NCBI RefSeq assembly: GCF_902806455.1
Contig: NZ_CADCWQ010000001.1
Coordinates: 1,550,001-1,614,000 of the forward strand
Reading direction: 5' to 3'
Source of the DNA: Virgibacillus doumboii
Lineage (GTDB): Bacteria > Bacillota > Bacilli > Bacillales > Amphibacillaceae
DNA length: 64,000 bases
Shown here: piece by piece, positions 62,129 through 64,000 of the stretch
Layout of the letters: each line of letters opens with the position of its first letter
How positions within the stretch are numbered: the first letter of the stretch is position 1
Notes under the pieces: generated by a model
The model's input: only the letters and a program-made list of their open reading frames with translations
Told to the model about the DNA's origin: nothing
Database searches by the model: none
Translations under genes and position numbers: made by a program

Positions 62129-64000
62129 ATGAAACGGGTTCTAATAGTTGGTGCCGGTAAGGGCGGCAGTGCGTTGCTGGAAATATTGTATAATACAGAC
62201 CGTATGGAAATTATTGGGGTGGTGGATACAAACAGATCTGCAGAAGGGTTAAAGGCAGCACAAAATTATGGGATTCCTACCGATGATAATTGGGAAAACT
62301 GGATTGATAACGATGTTGATATCATTATCGAGGCGACTGGTGATGAAAAAGTTCTGGAAAATTTACTGGAAAGAAGAAATGGTAAGACAGTAGTCATCCC
62401 TGGAACCGTTGCATACATAATTTCTGAGCTGTTTGAAGAAAAGGAATCTCTCCTGGAACGGTTAAAACTTCAGACGAATAACCAGGAACTGATTCTCAGC
62501 AACATCCGTGATGGTATGATAGTTATCAATAATCAGGAAATTGTTCAATTCGTGAATAAAAGTGCTGCCAGGATCGTCGGAATACCCGAGGAAAAATTCA
62601 TGGGTCATGATATAAAAAACGTTATTGCCGGTACAAGGCTGCCGCACGTGTTACGAAGCAGAAGAAGAGAAGTAAATCAAAAGCTTGTATTGGAAAATGG
62701 CAAAAAAGTCATTACAACCCGAATTCCAATAATAAATGCACAGGACAGACTGATTGGCGCCTTTGCTGTATTTAAAGACATTACCGAAGTAGTGAACCTG
62801 GCTGAAGAGAATACTGACCTTAAAGAAATAAAAACGATGCTCGAGGCAATAATTCAGTCATCAGATGAAGCAATAACTGTGGTAGATGAAAATGGAATTG
62901 GCATTATGATAAATCCAGCATACACAAGGATAACCGGACTGAAAGAGGCAGATATTGTTGGTAAACCGGCGACTGCCGATATATCCGAAGGCGAAAGTAT
63001 GCATATGAAGGTGCTGCAAACACGACGTGGTGTTCGAGGGGTTCGTATGAAGGTAGGACCGGCAAAAAGAGATGTACTGGTAAATGTTGCACCTGTAATT
63101 GTGGATGGAAAAATCAGAGGAAGTGTTGGTGTACTGCATGATGTTTCTGAAATACAGACGCTCACCAGTGAACTGAAGCGGGCACGTCAAATTATTCGGA
63201 ATCTGGAGGCAAAGTATACGTTTGATGACATTATTGGGCCTTCAGCTGAAATGAGGATAGCTTTGGAGCAGGCTAAAGTAGGTGCGAAAACGCCTGCAAC
63301 AGTTCTTTTAAGGGGAGAATCGGGAACAGGAAAAGAATTATTTGCCCATGCCATTCATAATGAAAGTGACCGTAAGCACAATAAATTTATCCGGGTTAAT
63401 TGTGCTGCAATCGCAGAATCTATATTGGAAAGTGAATTATTCGGGTATGAGGAAGGTGCATTCTCGGGCGCAAAACGAGGTGGTAAAAAAGGGTTGTTTG
63501 AGGAAGCAAACACGGGAAGTATTTTTCTTGATGAAATTGGTGAGCTATCCCTTCATATGCAGGCAAAACTGCTGCGAGTGCTGCAGGAGCATGAGATAGT
63601 CCGTGTGGGTGGAACCGACCCGATCACAATAGATGTTCGCGTAATTACAGCAACAAATGTCAACCTTGAGAAAGCAATAATGAACAAAACATTTCGGGAA
63701 GATCTGTATTACCGTTTGAATCGCCTGCCGATATATATTTCTTCCCTTAAGGAACGAGGTGATGATTTGCCTGATCTGGTTCATCATCTTATATCCAAAA
63801 CAAATCAGGATTATGGAAGAAATGTTAAAACAATTGAACAGGATGCGATTGAGTATTTAAAAAGCTATCATTGGCCGGGAAACGTCCGGGAGTTGGAAAA
63901 TGTAATCGGACGAGCAATGATTTACATGGACATGAATGAAGAGGTAATTAAAAGAGAACATATCCCTAATCTTATTGCTGCCGCAAAAAATCAGAGCTTG
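62129..64000 (+). CDS. bkdR: Sigma-54-dependent activator, BkdR-like (partial)
   Basis: 624 codons are present and the gene runs off the window. Residues 1-110 form a Rossmann-like sensor domain starting '[19 protein letters not shown]'; two PAS domains follow (about 120-225 and 240-350); then the AAA+ domain with Walker A 'GESGTGKE', the sigma-54 contact loop as GAFSGA (usually GAFTGA), Walker B '[11 protein letters not shown]', '[15 protein letters not shown]' and '[16 protein letters not shown]'. The C-terminal helix-turn-helix is missing. In B. subtilis this architecture and position (after yqzF) is BkdR (YqiR), which turns on branched-chain amino acid breakdown (bkd operon) with SigL. 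GCAAGGTGG precedes ATG. Confidence 0.92.
   Translation, partial: MKRVLIVGAGKGGSALLEILYNTDRMEIIGVVDTNRSAEGLKAAQNYGIPTDDNWENWIDNDVDIIIEATGDEKVLENLLERRNGKTVVIPGTVAYIISELFEEKESLLERLKLQTNNQELILSNIRDGMIVINNQEIVQFVNKSAARIVGIPEEKFMGHDIKNVIAGTRLPHVLRSRRREVNQKLVLENGKKVITTRIPIINAQDRLIGAFAVFKDITEVVNLAEENTDLKEIKTMLEAIIQSSDEAITVVDENGIGIMINPAYTRITGLKEADIVGKPATADISEGESMHMKVLQTRRGVRGVRMKVGPAKRDVLVNVAPVIVDGKIRGSVGVLHDVSEIQTLTSELKRARQIIRNLEAKYTFDDIIGPSAEMRIALEQAKVGAKTPATVLLRGESGTGKELFAHAIHNESDRKHNKFIRVNCAAIAESILESELFGYEEGAFSGAKRGGKKGLFEEANTGSIFLDEIGELSLHMQAKLLRVLQEHEIVRVGGTDPITIDVRVITATNVNLEKAIMNKTFREDLYYRLNRLPIYISSLKERGDDLPDLVHHLISKTNQDYGRNVKTIEQDAIEYLKSYHWPGNVRELENVIGRAMIYMDMNEEVIKREHIPNLIAAAKNQSL

Noticed and set aside
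1..64000. CRISPR arrays, tRNA or rRNA genes, intact insertion sequences, prophage genes
   Set aside because: No regularly spaced repeats, no cloverleaf or rRNA sequence, and no transposase, integrase or phage structural genes were seen; the only mobile coding element is the intron endonuclease.

Overview
This is a chromosomal window from a low-GC, endospore-forming Gram-positive bacterium of the Bacillaceae, most like the halophilic or alkaliphilic Oceanobacillus/Virgibacillus/Alkalihalobacillus side of the family. The evidence is gene order: nearly the whole window follows the Bacillus subtilis yqg-yqh-yqi backbone (pbpA-pst ... rpmG-yqgN ... gluP-yqgQ-glcK-yqgS-yqgW-yqgX-yqgY-comG-aroK-yqzE-yqhG-yqhH-gcvT-gcvPA-gcvPB-yqhL-mntR-yqhO-yqhP-yqhR-aroQ-yqhT-efp-spoIIIAA..AH-accB-accC-yqhY-nusB-folD-xseA-xseB-ispA-yqxC-ahrC-recN-spoIVB-spo0A-yqzF-bkdR). 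Sporulation genes, Shine-Dalgarno-rich starts and frequent TTG/GTG starts fit this. No rRNA, tRNA, CRISPR array, prophage or complete IS element was seen.

Layout. 1-5.5 kb: end of a penicillin-binding protein, a repeat element, then the phosphate operon pstSCAB-phoU behind a four-hexamer Pho box array. 5.5-18.5 kb: folate and ThiF-type enzymes, the rhomboid protease GluP, an unknown membrane-anchored protein, a SpoVAF-like germination protein with a sigma-G-like promoter, glucokinase, a lipoteichoic acid synthase, a metallo-hydrolase, a second repeat, and a likely C-rich small RNA. 18.5-24 kb: a cysteine-bearing winged-helix regulator and the comG type IV pseudopilus operon, in which comGD carries an in-frame TGA. 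24-31 kb: shikimate kinase, an SNF2 helicase pair, and the glycine cleavage system behind a tandem glycine riboswitch. 31.5-35.8 kb: a B12-dependent ribonucleotide reductase gene (nrdJ) interrupted by two group I introns, the second encoding a homing endonuclease, preceded by two NrdR boxes. 35.9-46 kb: MntR, a patatin-like lipase, aroQ, an Xaa-Pro peptidase, efp and spoIIIAA-AH. 46-60 kb: a short deleted repeat copy, accBC, nusB-folD-xseAB-ispA, then a ~600-nt OLE RNA with its partner gene oapA in the place where dxs normally lies, then yqxC-ahrC-recN-spoIVB-spo0A. 59.6-64 kb: a fourth repeat, aspartokinase, yqzF and a sigma-54 activator that runs off the end.

The least ordinary content is the OLE RNA/OapA ribonucleoprotein locus without dxs beside it, the twin introns of nrdJ (one splitting the active-site NPCGE motif), the C-rich small RNA near 18.1 kb, the interrupted comGD, and a family of mosaic, inverted-terminus repeats at four places.
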